From positions 1-42,688 of the forward strand of contig LSSK01001566.1 of the NCBI GenBank assembly GCA_001969505.1: a DNA stretch of 42,688 nucleotides. The letters are read 5' to 3'. Below, in pieces: positions 10,532-20,530 of the stretch. The position numbers and the translations under genes are program-made. The stretch is from Zancudomyces culisetae. Lineage: Eukaryota; Kickxellomycota; Harpellomycetes; Harpellales; Legeriomycetaceae. Under the pieces are notes generated by a model. That model searched no databases. It worked only from the letters and a program-made list of their open reading frames with translations, and was not told the DNA's origin. How positions within the stretch are numbered: the stretch's first letter is position 1; every line of letters starts with the position of its first letter.

Positions 10532-10842
10532 TTTAAAGGCAAATGGTGAAATAGGCTATTTGCTCCCAGCCAACAAAATTTTCATTTTAGAAATTCGACA
10601 AAATTGGATATAAACACAGTATTTCAGAGTAAAAAGAAAATTCTCCCATTTCCAATTCAATAGTAAACCCCAAGAAAAACAAAACACATACTTTTCAATT
10701 AATTGGAAAGGCAGTGTTCACATGAAGTGTATAGAGCAAAAATTATCATAAATAGAACAAGCATTTCCAACAACACGAGAGATATTAGACAAGAAATCCG
10801 CCCATCCAGACATAAAGAGTAGAAAGGAGCGTATGGGATAGG

Positions 10843-12420
10843 ATGGAAAAGGTCACAGGCGAGGAGGGACTAAAGATTGTTAGAAGATTAGTAGCCATAG
10901 TGGCAAGGGTTTTTTATTCAGACAAGTACATCATTGTGTTGGACTACTTGAATGTAAAAGAAAGGTATTGAAAACTTGTAAGAATATGATTATTATTTTT
11001 TTAATTGCTCGATTTTAATGGATATTTTGCTTTAAATGCCGAAAACAGGGCCAGAGAAGATGAGATATCAAGATACCTGCAAATCCCAGTCAGAGAAGTT
11101 CACAAGATATGCGGACAGCTAAGGGAGGAGAAAATACTGCGCAGTCAGAGTAGATTAGAATCAAGGAAGGCTGAACAGAGAGCGGTATCGCGAACATATT
11201 ATTTTCTAGACTACAAACTATTTGTAGACGTGGTAAAATGGCGAATGTGGAAATTACAAGAAAGCATAAAAAATAGAATGGAGGTAGAGAGATCCAAGCA
11301 AGGGTACATCTGTCCCAATTGCGGTTCAGAGTATTCGACAATGCAGGCCTTATCTTTAGTGGACTATGCAACAGGGTTATTTAAATGCGAATTTTGCAGT
11401 GCGGTGCTAGAAGATAACACTAAATCTGAACTATCTACACAGGCACAACAAATTTTATCGAAGCTGATGGATCAGTGTGCCCCGATTTTAAATGTACTAA
11501 AGCTGACAGATAACATAATACTACCACCACATACACCTTTTGATCAGGTGGTTCCTCCTGACAATCTTTTGCTTGAAGATCAGCGATTTAGATACGATCA
11601 ACGTGCGTCTGAGGATATGATTAACAGCTTGAATGAGGGAGAAGATAGCAATAGAGATGCTTTGGAGGGCTCAGGTACAGGTTCGGGTAAGGACAATGTA
11701 ATTGTTGAATTTGGTGAGGATATGAGCTTAGAGCAAGCAGTGCAGAAACGAGAGGAGAAGATTAAATTGAAGCGCAAGCAAAATGCATTACCACCATGGC
11801 ATGTTTGGAGCACTGTTTCTAACTCGCTGATGGTTCCTGAATATTTAATTCCTTTGGAGCTAAATAAAAAAGCAAAGTCTGAGAACAGCAACAATGAAAA
11901 AAGTGATTCAAATGTAGAAATCAAACGAATATACCAATACTACGAAAGTCTCTCGAGGGCTATTAATCCAAAAGATGCACCGCTTCAATCACCCGCAACT
12001 GTAACAACAGGAGCAACAACAGAGATAACAACAGCATCGACAGATGACGCTGGCGATAAATCCGGCACTGATGGTGTTCGTTTATTCGATAGCTTTATTG
12101 TGGCTGCCTCCCCGAGCTCGTCCAAATCTTCAGACACTTCTACAGCTGAAAAAAAAACTGACGAACTGAACAGTGGCGAAAACATAAAGCCGTTCCGCCT
12201 AGTTGTGACTCAACTGGTGAACAATATGTCGAATGGGTTGTCCTTAGACCCCAAAAAACTTCTTGACAGCAATTATCTCCTTAGTCTATCTCCTACTCAG
12301 TATTCGGTCTTGTACTCCAAGCTTTATGCCGAGTTGAAAAAGTATTTATTCAACGCTACCAATGCTGATGGGTTTGACTCGGATGGCTTTATATCTTTTT
12401 TGATTTCCTGCTATCAGTAA
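10843..12420 (+). CDS. TFA1: Transcription initiation factor TFIIE, alpha subunit
   Basis: Two exons, 10843-10964 and 11049-12420, split by an 84-nt intron and giving 497 residues. Exon 1 supplies the first part of the N-terminal extended winged helix (MEKVTGEEGLKIVRRLVAIV). The junction reads NVKER-AREDEISRYL, restoring the conserved helix. An ATG ten bases upstream is followed at once by a stop. A four-cysteine zinc ribbon follows (CPNC at 129-132 and CEFC at 154-157). Further on is ALPPWHVWSTVS, a conserved TFIIE-alpha motif, in an acidic and Ser/Thr-rich C-terminal half. TFIIE alpha pairs with TFIIE beta to recruit and regulate TFIIH at RNA polymerase II promoters. The C-terminal 200 residues are poorly conserved and low-complexity. 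Confidence 0.92.
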
Positions 12421-12863
12421 ACATATCTTTATTGGCAAGAAGTCCTGATGTTTCATGTATTACTGCCTACACATTGATTATCTATCGTTTTCTCTTATAG
12501 CCATTTGTATAAAAAATAAATCGATTAATCTCAGCACAAATCCATCACACATGTTGAACCGTGATATGTTTGATACTATGACAAAAGGCTACTTAGTGAG
12601 AGTATATCGGCTATTCTATTTTTTCCCCTATATAATCTGAAATAGCTTGTGTTTAGTTTCTTGGTGCATTTTTTTTAATTTTCTTTGGCTGGACTTGTGA
12701 ACTGGCAAAAAATTTTTGACCAATTTTTATTATCAGTCCAAAACAAACCGAATGGGTGATAAATTACAGCTAAATCTCTCGAAAAACACATCTAATACTA
12801 AATACCTTTTTATTAAAGCGAGATTTCTGAAATCAAGAAAACTAAACGTTTATATTTAGCAAA
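12421..12863. other. Spacer between TFA1 and the small membrane-protein gene
   Basis: AT-rich and non-coding as far as I can see. A short open frame at 12455-12640 has no protein-like character. Confidence 0.45.
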
Positions 12864-13682
12864 ATGGTAAGGCTAACATTATATATAACTATACACATTA
12901 TGTCTAGTATCGGTACAATTACCCTGGACGATAAATACGCATTTATCAAAAAAAAGTACTTATAATTTATTGCTGCCGACTTTCATTTTTCACATCCAAA
13001 CGATTCTCCCAAGTAACGAAACTTTTTGTCTTAAATAGGGAGGAGGTCCAATGAAGCCATATCCAAAAAACGTCTGGTAAGTCAAATTCTCACTTTACCT
13101 TAGCACAAATGCCTATTCATAGAATAAATAAATGTAATCAATAATGTATCGAATCGAGAATGGTTTGAAATCTTGCTAATACACCTAAATCTTACAAAAG
13201 GTCACCTGCTGGTGGTTGGTGGTCCCAGCCAAAGGCCTGGAAAAGAAACTCCGTGATTGTGGGCCTTGGCACAACAGTACTTACTGGTTTTTTATTTTAC
13301 AAATCCGCACAGATTGAGGTAATACTAAACACGATTGTATCTACATTGGTCTATCTTCTTATATCTCTTTTTCCTCACTTTTCTTTTTTTCGAAATTAAG
13401 TTTAATTATGAGAGTCTGGTTTGGTACGAGCATAAACTACATTTCTTGCCTTGCAATTTTTATTTTTAGAGACGCACTTCGTATCCAACCGACTGGGTTC
13501 CTTCAATGCTATGGGCCAAGCAATTTAAGGTAATAATAGACAAAACAGTATATATTTTGCCTACTTTTACACATAACTGGTCATTATAACTCCCTTGAAC
13601 AACATTAATAAAATACACCCCTTTAATTGAATTTATCTAGGAGGACGATCCTAAATTCCAGCCACCTAAATTCAGAGAATAA
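12864..13682 (+). CDS. Small single-pass membrane protein, probably mitochondrial (five exons)
   Basis: Exons 12864-12866, 13039-13076, 13201-13318, 13470-13529 and 13641-13682 join in phase to give 86 residues. The first coding exon is the ATG alone, and every intron has a GTAAG or GTAAT donor and an AG acceptor. The protein starts MGGGPMKPYPKNVWSPAGGW, continues WSQPKAWKRNS, then has one hydrophobic segment (VIVGLGTTVLTGFLFYKSA, about residues 33-51). It then has RRTSYPTDWVPSMLWAKQFK and the acidic/proline tail EDDPKFQPPKFRE. The order Trp/Pro-rich head, GGWW-x-x-P-x-x-W-x-x-N, one helix and an S-x-x-W-x-K motif resembles small fungal mitochondrial inner-membrane proteins I cannot name with certainty. 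A complex I accessory or assembly role is only a guess. The clean phase at four junctions is the main evidence that the gene is real. Confidence 0.8.
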
Positions 13683-14019
13683 CCTTCGCCGTTTATTTTC
13701 CTTTTAGATGAATGCATTTCTTTTTTGTTTAAAAAATACATGAAAATAGCGCTATTTATATTCTTAGCAGAACAACAACTCCAATTTTCAATCACATGGT
13801 TTTTTTAGTTGGTAGTTTTGTCTACCCTTTATTATATAAAACATGCTCCAGTATTCAATACACTATCTAGTTCTTTCAAAATAGCAGCTATTTTATGCAC
13901 ACAAAAAAAAAGAAATAGTAAAAATGTCGAAAGTCGGTTTAATAGGAACAACTACTAATAATACTATCACGCTAGATGCTCATGATTTTGTGTATTTATG
14001 CATATAGTGACCAGATAGT
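13683..14019. other. Convergent 3' spacer before PRE3
   Basis: AT-rich region between the 3' ends of the small membrane-protein gene (+) and PRE3 (-). It presumably holds both polyadenylation sites. No gene seen. Confidence 0.5.
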
Positions 14020-15016
14020 TTAGCCTTGGTAAAATGTTGGTAATTTATCACCAGGAACAAATATTCTTTCTACATTATCCTTAGTGATAACTGCCAATCT
14101 AATTACTCCGCCCGAGGATCCATCTCTTGACATTGCGAGTGATACAGCTATTGTTGGTACAATTTAAAATGGTTGAGTACAGCAAAATATAAAACATATC
14201 ACCCCCACCCCCCCACAAGACCATGAATGTCAATATGTGCAGAAACGAGTCTACAAGATTATATGTCTTACCATTTTTGACAAACTCGATACATTGTTCC
14301 TTTGTCATTCCTGGCTTGTAAATTGTATCACAATACCCATAAATATATGACGAACCAGACCCTATTATCATAAATTTATCATGTTATGACTTTCATTCTG
14401 GTGAGCCTCCTGTTGACGCAAGTAAAAAAACGCAATAAAATATATGTATTATGTAAAATATAGAATTTAAAATTTGGATTGTATAGTATACCTCCTATAG
14501 CATATTCCTCTTTATGTATTGAGCCACCGAGCGGAATATTATAGATTGATGGACCTTCAACATCATCGACGCCTGCAACAATGATTCCTGCCATCAGGCT
14601 GTCTTTATATTGATAGCAGAGCTCTTTAAACAATGAAGCCGCTGCTTTCACAGGTGGTTTTCCGCCATTCGTAACCGAGTATAATTGCATGTAGTGGTGC
14701 GTGATATCCGCTAACGCCTGTGTGTCAGCTGCACTACCCGACCTGCAGCAGTATATTGTGTCGTGAATTTTGGTCAATTTATCCGTCACTCGATTTGCTA
14801 TATACGAGCCCGTTGTTGTTCTTGAATCTGCACCCATAACCACGCCATCTGCGAATTTTACTGCCATGATTGTTGTCTGTATTTGATTATTATTTGTTAT
14901 ACTTAGTCACATATATTGGATTAGAGTGTTCCTGTAATGTTATGGTATACACAGAATGAAGAGTACATAGAATTACTTACACCCAAATTTACTTCTCCTG
15001 GTTTCAGCGAGGCCAT
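14020..15016 (-). CDS. PRE3: 20S proteasome subunit beta1 (caspase-like activity)
   Basis: Four exons on the minus strand: 15016-14981, 14876-14492, 14361-14272 and 14147-14020, giving 212 residues. Exon 1 encodes exactly the 12-residue propeptide [12 protein letters not shown]. Exon 2 begins with the catalytic threonine ([19 protein letters not shown]). In mature numbering Thr1, Asp17 and Lys33 are all present, and Arg45 in the S1 pocket fits the post-acidic specificity of beta1. The exon 2/3 join restores [15 protein letters not shown] and the exon 3/4 join [19 protein letters not shown]. Both are family landmarks. The subunit is processed after Gly12 during assembly of the beta ring. Intron 3 is G-rich in the sense strand (8-G and 5-G runs). 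I saw no PACE (GGTGGCAAA) element upstream. Confidence 0.95.
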
Positions 15017-16231
15017 CTTGATGTCTTTTTGTGATTCTTTGTTTGTTTTTTTATGAAGGATTGTACGTTGAACAGTAAAAAAACCACTAGTATTTCAGTT
15101 ATTGTTATTTTGTTTTTAGCAAAAGGTTTTGGGTTGTGGTTAAAATAGCTTTGGGAGAATAGCTGAATATTTGTTTACACTGCTAAATTTTCAAACTCGC
15201 CAATTTTGGTAGCCAATTTAATTTAATTGAAAGTTTTACTGAATTACGTATTCAGTTGTTGTCTTTAAATTTTTGTTCTTCCCCCCTCTCCCAAACAATA
15301 CCCAATTAAACGGCAATAAAGCTAGATTAGGGGCAGACCAAAAATATGCTATATGGATATTTGATAGCGGATCGCTATTTATTTTTTCCTGCTAGACATG
15401 TAAGCTAGAAATAGGAGGCTCATAGAAAACATGTTGGAACATATGTTCAAGTGTGTTTGTGACTTAACGTGTTAGAGAAAGGAGTTTCAATCACGTACCA
15501 GCTCATGTCAAAACTATTTTGAATATATTTTGTTCATCACTATCTACTTGGTGCATTGTGAATATTTTCAAGAAAAGTGTTGGCAGTTCAGTTTGAAAGG
15601 CTGTATTTTTCAATTCACCTAGCAACGTAGTTCAAGCTTTGCTCGTTTTTTGATCTAAAGCCGCAATTTCAAAACCAAGAGAAAAATTTTTTTTGTATCA
15701 GCAAAAGATTTATGGCAATGTTGAGGGAAAAAATCTGATGGAATCGATAACTTGTGGACAGTTCTTGTGGTAGATGAAGTTGCCAAAATATTGATGTTGA
15801 AAAAAAAATTGCTCATATACCGCTTTTTAATATATATCAAAAAAAAGCTGCTAACGATTCGAAGAATCTTCTTGTGTTGATTGGGTATAGAGTCTTGGTG
15901 TCTTACCAGTATATTGTCTTTTGGCTTCTTAAGAAAATGGCCCTGGGCTAAGAACAGAGAAATAATCAGAGAAAAAGATCAAATTTAGATAAAGGCTATT
16001 CAAATCAGCAGAAAACTTCAATTCACACAACGATATCAACAGTTATAAATCAATATACATAGAGCACAAGTGTGTGATCGCCTAAAGCATATTACAGCTT
16101 TTCCATTGAAAAATATAGGTAGATACGAGACTAGATCAGCTCGAGTAAGCTCCAGAAAGGATAAATAAATACAGTATAGCGCCAACAGAAAAGAATAATA
16201 CCTTTACCTTGTATTATTATGCACTTTAACT
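15017..16231. other. Divergent promoter spacer between PRE3 and the PPR-like gene
   Basis: About 1.2 kb, AT-rich, with no convincing coding segment. A pyrimidine run (CCCCCCTCTCCC) lies at about 15282-15293. A short minus-strand open frame at 15655-15840 is hydrophobic and A/T-driven, and I do not call it a gene. Confidence 0.5.
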
Positions 16232-19105
16232 ATGAATTGCAGACTGAGATGTAAAGATGTTGTAAAAACATATAAACATGCGAACTCGGCTGAAAAATCA
16301 ACTCATTTTGCGGAAAACAGAAAGCATATGGCAAGGGAATGTATATATTTTTACACAATCAGAAAATCGTACACAACAAAAAGTACGTTAGAAAGAATAG
16401 ATACGTCAATCTCACTAGAAGTATACAAACATTCAAAGCTAAATAAAACAAAACTAGAGAGAAATGCCTCTGCGCGAGAGATCAGAGTAGTTCAAAATTT
16501 GTGGAACGTTGATCAAAAAAGTAGATTTAGCAGAAACTTAGGGAATCGTTGTCACAATAAAAAATATTCCACGATTAGTAGAACGATTAAATCACTAGAT
16601 GCAACAGAAGCGGAAGCGGATATAGCACAACTAAACTCATTAGATGGAACCGAAGAAAAAACTCAAAAATTGATGAACCCGTGGAAATTCCTCCTTTATG
16701 AATTTAGTATAAATGATCGAAATACACTTACTTTTTCACAATTCAAAGCCATTGTAAAGATACTAGAGGGTTATAATGCGGCTAACCAAAAAGGAAAACT
16801 AGAAGAATTGAAAGCTCTATTTGCTGAAGAAGGATCCATAGACAAAAGGGGAAAGGTAAATATCATTGATAACGATGCTGAAAAAAACAGAGGAGAAGAT
16901 TTGGAATGGAATCTAAGTAAGCTATGGAGCTGTTATGCCTATTATGTTTTGAAATGTGAAGGCTACTGTTTTACAGATGGTAAATACGCCACTCAAAAGT
17001 TGTATTATAAGGGCTATCATACACATAATGTTGGATTATGCATGAACCTAATAATTGACAATTCAGATGGTTCGTTGGTGAGTAAGGATTTTCTAAAAAT
17101 GAGCTACGAGAGGTTTGGGTTTGGGGTCGCTAGTAGAGCCGAAAGAAGTCTCGAGCTAGCATCTAAACACTTCGAGTTGTACATCGAGAACATTGGCAAG
17201 GATATGAGGATGATGCTCGATAGCAAAAAACATGGATCATCGGGTAGAATTATCCAACCCGAGGAGTATGACAATTTAGGTATAATGTACGAAGCAGCCA
17301 ATAACTGCATGGATATTCTTCAATTAAAGATCAGCCGGGCAAAGTTAGGAGGCAAAAAAGCACTTGCCGATAAAGAATACATAACCAAAGAAATAGGCGA
17401 GATATTTAAAACGATAGACCAAATAGTTGGTATGCTACAGAAGCGTAACTGTATACAAATGGCAATTCACTTGGTATTAAGATTGGAGGAGTTTTTAGAC
17501 TACGACAATCAATTTACCAACAGTATTATTCGTTGTTACAACAAACTGATTAGTTATTATTCAAAAATAAGTGATGGATCAAACATGGTGGTGACGCTGC
17601 TGTATAAAATGGAAAAAGTGATTAATGATTTCCCACCACAAAGGACATGGAATATCATAATTGCAGGGTTGCTAAACCGCGGAAACCACATGGGAGCGAT
17701 GAAATTATTTTCAGTTTTACTTGAAAAATCGGGAGTGTTGTCAAGGAAGGAGATTTTTGAATTGGGTGGCTATTCAAGGTATAGATTGGATAGCAATTAC
17801 CAACATTATTTCAATACCAGAACAAGAGATAGTAACAATTTTTATAAAATTCGGCAGATTAAATACTCTCCAAATAGCGAGATATACTCAACACTAATTG
17901 CGGGCTTTAAAAAAAACCCAAAACTTGCAAACACCTTGCGACAGTATTTTGAGGTTTTGAAACGGATAGCCAAGCCCAAACCAACACAGCTGTCTACTTT
18001 TAGCTTGGCGATGTTGAGATCCAGTGAGGTAAGGGCACATTATTTAGCAAACTTTGTAAAGGGGTTTAGTCAGAAGTTGGAGGGTCAAGCAACGGCAGAA
18101 GATACTAGTGGCTCCCTTGAGGAAAAGCAGGATAAGGTTACTAACGAAGTGGTTAACGCCATGTTGCTTGGGTGTGCCAATGACCAGAATATCGAACAAA
18201 TGTGCACAGTAATTAGGCTATGGCCAGATTTAGTAGATATAAAGTCATTGTTCCATGTGCTTGTGTTAGTATTGAAACAATTTTATAGAACTTCAACCGG
18301 GGGGTTTGACCACTCAGGTGTGAAAAACTCAGGGTATATTGACTCTAAAGACATCTACGGGCTGATAGACCGTTACACCGGCATCGGATTGCTTAATACC
18401 GATTCAATCGCTGAAGCTAGTAGTAGTAACATACAAAATGAGTATATGCACAATGAAAGACAATCTTTTTCCGAGCAGAACCAACATGTTTCCCATGGCA
18501 TTCCAGAGAATAAAGTTGACGATTCAGATTTAATATTTCTAATCAACTTTTTAGAATTGAAGTTCTTTGCCGACAAAGACATTTTGCTTCAGCGCCAATA
18601 CCTACTGAAGTCGAATCAATTTATTCTGTCAAAACTCATAGACTTATTGTTGAATGTGGTGGGGTTCGATTTGGGTACAGTTGTGCGTTTTTACAAGCAG
18701 AATTTTATCGAAAGTGCTGCAATTTTAAATATATTTGTGAAGCATTTAGTTTCTACACACGGGATTCACTATGCATTTCAATTTGTCAAAATCTGCAGCT
18801 TTAACTTTGCACAGGAGAAAAACTACTTTGTTGGCACCGATGAAATGTGTCAACTGCCGGCCAGCCATCCAGATTCATTGAATAGCAGGTCTACCTTGGA
18901 TTCGAAACGTAATGCTGCAGCGTTTGACGAGCATGACAGTATTTTGCTCTCTGAATTATACTGCCCTCCTGTCAACCCTGATCATATTACACGGACTATT
19001 CTTTTGCGCAATTTGGCTAGCTCAGCAAACCCAAAAGATGCTCGCCTGTACTCTAAAATAGCTTCATTTTTTACTGAAAAATTATTCCCATTACCTTTAA
19101 ACTGA
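16232..19105 (+). CDS. Large PPR-like helical-repeat protein, probably mitochondrial
   Basis: Intronless, 957 residues. The first 120 residues are basic and Ser/Thr-rich with few acidic residues, compatible with a long mitochondrial presequence. The rest is predicted mostly helical. The clearest pentatricopeptide-like units are RTWNIIIAGLLNRGNHMGAM (471-490, continuing KLFSVLLEKSG) and SEIYSTLIAGFKKNPKLA (549-566). Both have the 'YNxLIxGxxKxG' rhythm of PPR helices. Weaker units may flank them. PPR proteins bind organelle RNA and act in mitochondrial processing, stability or translation. Which transcript is served here cannot be told. Codon use resembles the neighbours. The ATG at 16232 is the first in frame. 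It converges on SSU72 with a 270-bp gap that contains both 3' ends. Confidence 0.7.
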   Translation: MNCRLRCKDVVKTYKHANSAEKSTHFAENRKHMARECIYFYTIRKSYTTKSTLERIDTSISLEVYKHSKLNKTKLERNASAREIRVVQNLWNVDQKSRFSRNLGNRCHNKKYSTISRTIKSLDATEAEADIAQLNSLDGTEEKTQKLMNPWKFLLYEFSINDRNTLTFSQFKAIVKILEGYNAANQKGKLEELKALFAEEGSIDKRGKVNIIDNDAEKNRGEDLEWNLSKLWSCYAYYVLKCEGYCFTDGKYATQKLYYKGYHTHNVGLCMNLIIDNSDGSLVSKDFLKMSYERFGFGVASRAERSLELASKHFELYIENIGKDMRMMLDSKKHGSSGRIIQPEEYDNLGIMYEAANNCMDILQLKISRAKLGGKKALADKEYITKEIGEIFKTIDQIVGMLQKRNCIQMAIHLVLRLEEFLDYDNQFTNSIIRCYNKLISYYSKISDGSNMVVTLLYKMEKVINDFPPQRTWNIIIAGLLNRGNHMGAMKLFSVLLEKSGVLSRKEIFELGGYSRYRLDSNYQHYFNTRTRDSNNFYKIRQIKYSPNSEIYSTLIAGFKKNPKLANTLRQYFEVLKRIAKPKPTQLSTFSLAMLRSSEVRAHYLANFVKGFSQKLEGQATAEDTSGSLEEKQDKVTNEVVNAMLLGCANDQNIEQMCTVIRLWPDLVDIKSLFHVLVLVLKQFYRTSTGGFDHSGVKNSGYIDSKDIYGLIDRYTGIGLLNTDSIAEASSSNIQNEYMHNERQSFSEQNQHVSHGIPENKVDDSDLIFLINFLELKFFADKDILLQRQYLLKSNQFILSKLIDLLLNVVGFDLGTVVRFYKQNFIESAAILNIFVKHLVSTHGIHYAFQFVKICSFNFAQEKNYFVGTDEMCQLPASHPDSLNSRSTLDSKRNAAAFDEHDSILLSELYCPPVNPDHITRTILLRNLASSANPKDARLYSKIASFFTEKLFPLPLN

Positions 19106-19375
19106 CATAGCATAGAGATTTTAAATTTCCGTATAGCTTTGCATACAAACCTAGATCCATTTATTTCACATAATAAACACACACCTGCACTAAATCTGTT
19201 TTATTTTAATGATAGCATCTTTTAACAAAGAATGTCCTATTTCACATACCATTCATCATTACAAAATGACGTAAAAGGACCATTTGAAAAGTATAAAATA
19301 TATTTGAAGAGAATGAATAAGTGCCAAGTAGGCAAGAATATAAAATGAAAAAAAAATAAAAAAAACAAAAAAATT

Positions 19376-19948
19376 CTAATAATACATAAAAGCATATAGC
19401 AATCTATGCTGACATTGACTCTGCACAGTATCAAGAATATCCCAAATTTCAGTATCCAAATCCTTAGAGTCGCTAATAAGTTTAACTAGTTTTTCAATGG
19501 TTCCACCTCCCTTGGTTGCATCAACATGATTATCTTTGATTTCCACATTGATCACATGCACGGGTTGCGAACTTCTTCCTTGTCGGAGTAACAACTCCTC
19601 ACAGACCGCATCAAAACACCTTTCCTCACAAGTTATTACTACATCAAATTTCTGTTGTGAAAGCTGGAATTTTTGCGGAGCTAACTTTAAATCGATGTTC
19701 CGTTGCAACATCTTTAATAGTCCATTTTTCACGTATAATGAGGGATTTTTTTTGCTGAGATCCTCATATATTTTAAGATAGGGTGTGCCAAACTCGTATA
19801 CATTCGGCCTGTCAATCGATTCGCCTGGCAAACGAACCATTGTTCCCGTGCCAAATGAATTCACGTTTTTGCCTAGTCTCGTCAAAACCAGATGACCCTC
19901 CATACTACGGTTCATATTACTTGCACAGATTACCGCATATCTGACCAT
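19376..19948 (-). CDS. SSU72: RNA polymerase II CTD Ser5/Ser7 phosphatase Ssu72
   Basis: Intronless, 190 residues, the usual Ssu72 length. The protein-tyrosine-phosphatase-like signature CASNMNRS gives the CX5R loop (Cys8, Arg14) right at the N-terminus, as in all Ssu72 proteins. Other landmarks are FGTGTMVRLPG (32-42), the helix FDVVITCEERCFDAVCEELL (101-120), and VNVEIKDNHVDA-like sequence carrying the general acid Asp139/Asp143 region. The C-terminus RLLYAFMYY matches the conserved aromatic end. The protein works in the cleavage and polyadenylation factor, dephosphorylating the Pol II CTD at termination and 3'-end formation. It is transcribed divergently from MZT1. Confidence 0.96.
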   Translation of the reverse strand: MVRYAVICASNMNRSMEGHLVLTRLGKNVNSFGTGTMVRLPGESIDRPNVYEFGTPYLKIYEDLSKKNPSLYVKNGLLKMLQRNIDLKLAPQKFQLSQQKFDVVITCEERCFDAVCEELLLRQGRSSQPVHVINVEIKDNHVDATKGGGTIEKLVKLISDSKDLDTEIWDILDTVQSQCQHRLLYAFMYY

Positions 19949-20347
19949 ATTTTACTATGTTCCTCTTTTATTTGTTTCGTTTCTAGGGATTGATATTTCG
20001 CTATAGTGTCAAATGGTAGAGCAATCAAAGGGCTTAATAAACGAAAAAATGTATATATTAAAATTTTAGTTTTCGCCGCAAGAATTATTTGCTTAATTAA
20101 ACAAGTTCTCGCTATTTAGCTTGATTGATGCTTGCACTTTTTTTGTTGTTGTGTAGAGTGGGTAGATTTTGTAGCCTAGCCAATTGAAATGATAATGGGT
20201 TTTATATGTAAAAAAAAACCTTTTACATTACAAAAAAAATAAGCGTAGTATCAACTTGTGTTTACTTTCAGATGACTTTAAAGAGCGAATAGTTAGTGAC
20301 AAGTGATATATATAAGAGATAGATAGAAAAGGTACCAAGGTTCTAAA
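19949..20347. promoter_or_regulatory. Divergent promoter of SSU72 and MZT1
   Basis: About 400 bp shared by the two genes. A TATATATAAG word at about 20307-20316 lies roughly 35 bp before the MZT1 ATG. There are several A/T tracts and no other recognised site. Confidence 0.4.
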
Positions 20348-20530
20348 ATGTATTTTACGGATCAACATGAAAGAATAATCGAGACACTATTAGAAATATC
20401 TACGGATTTAGATGCCAAACTATCTAAAAAGCAGATTCAAATAGTAATGAACCTACTACGTTGTGGTGTTAATCCCAACGCTATTGTCGCCGCTATAAAA
20501 GAGGTACATACTGAAAGCAAAGGCACATAA
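20348..20530 (+). CDS. MZT1: Mitotic-spindle organizing protein 1 (MOZART1)
   Basis: A 60-residue intronless gene near the lower limit of ORF detection. The family core is intact: ETLLEISTDLDAKLSKKQIQ followed by GVNPNAIVAAIKEV. MZT1 folds as a three-helix bundle that binds the N-termini of gamma-tubulin complex proteins GCP2/3/6 and allows gamma-TuRC recruitment to spindle pole bodies and microtubule-organising centres. The length compares with about 60-80 residues in other organisms. The start is fixed because no in-frame ATG lies upstream within the short leader. Confidence 0.9.
   Translation: MYFTDQHERIIETLLEISTDLDAKLSKKQIQIVMNLLRCGVNPNAIVAAIKEVHTESKGT

Larger units (their letters stand above)
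10195..10842. other. Spacer: ARG8 3' region and TFA1 promoter
   Basis: No gene seen. AATAAA-like words lie just after ARG8. The spacer holds a 13-bp tandem duplication and a strong G-quadruplex motif, listed separately. Confidence 0.5.
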
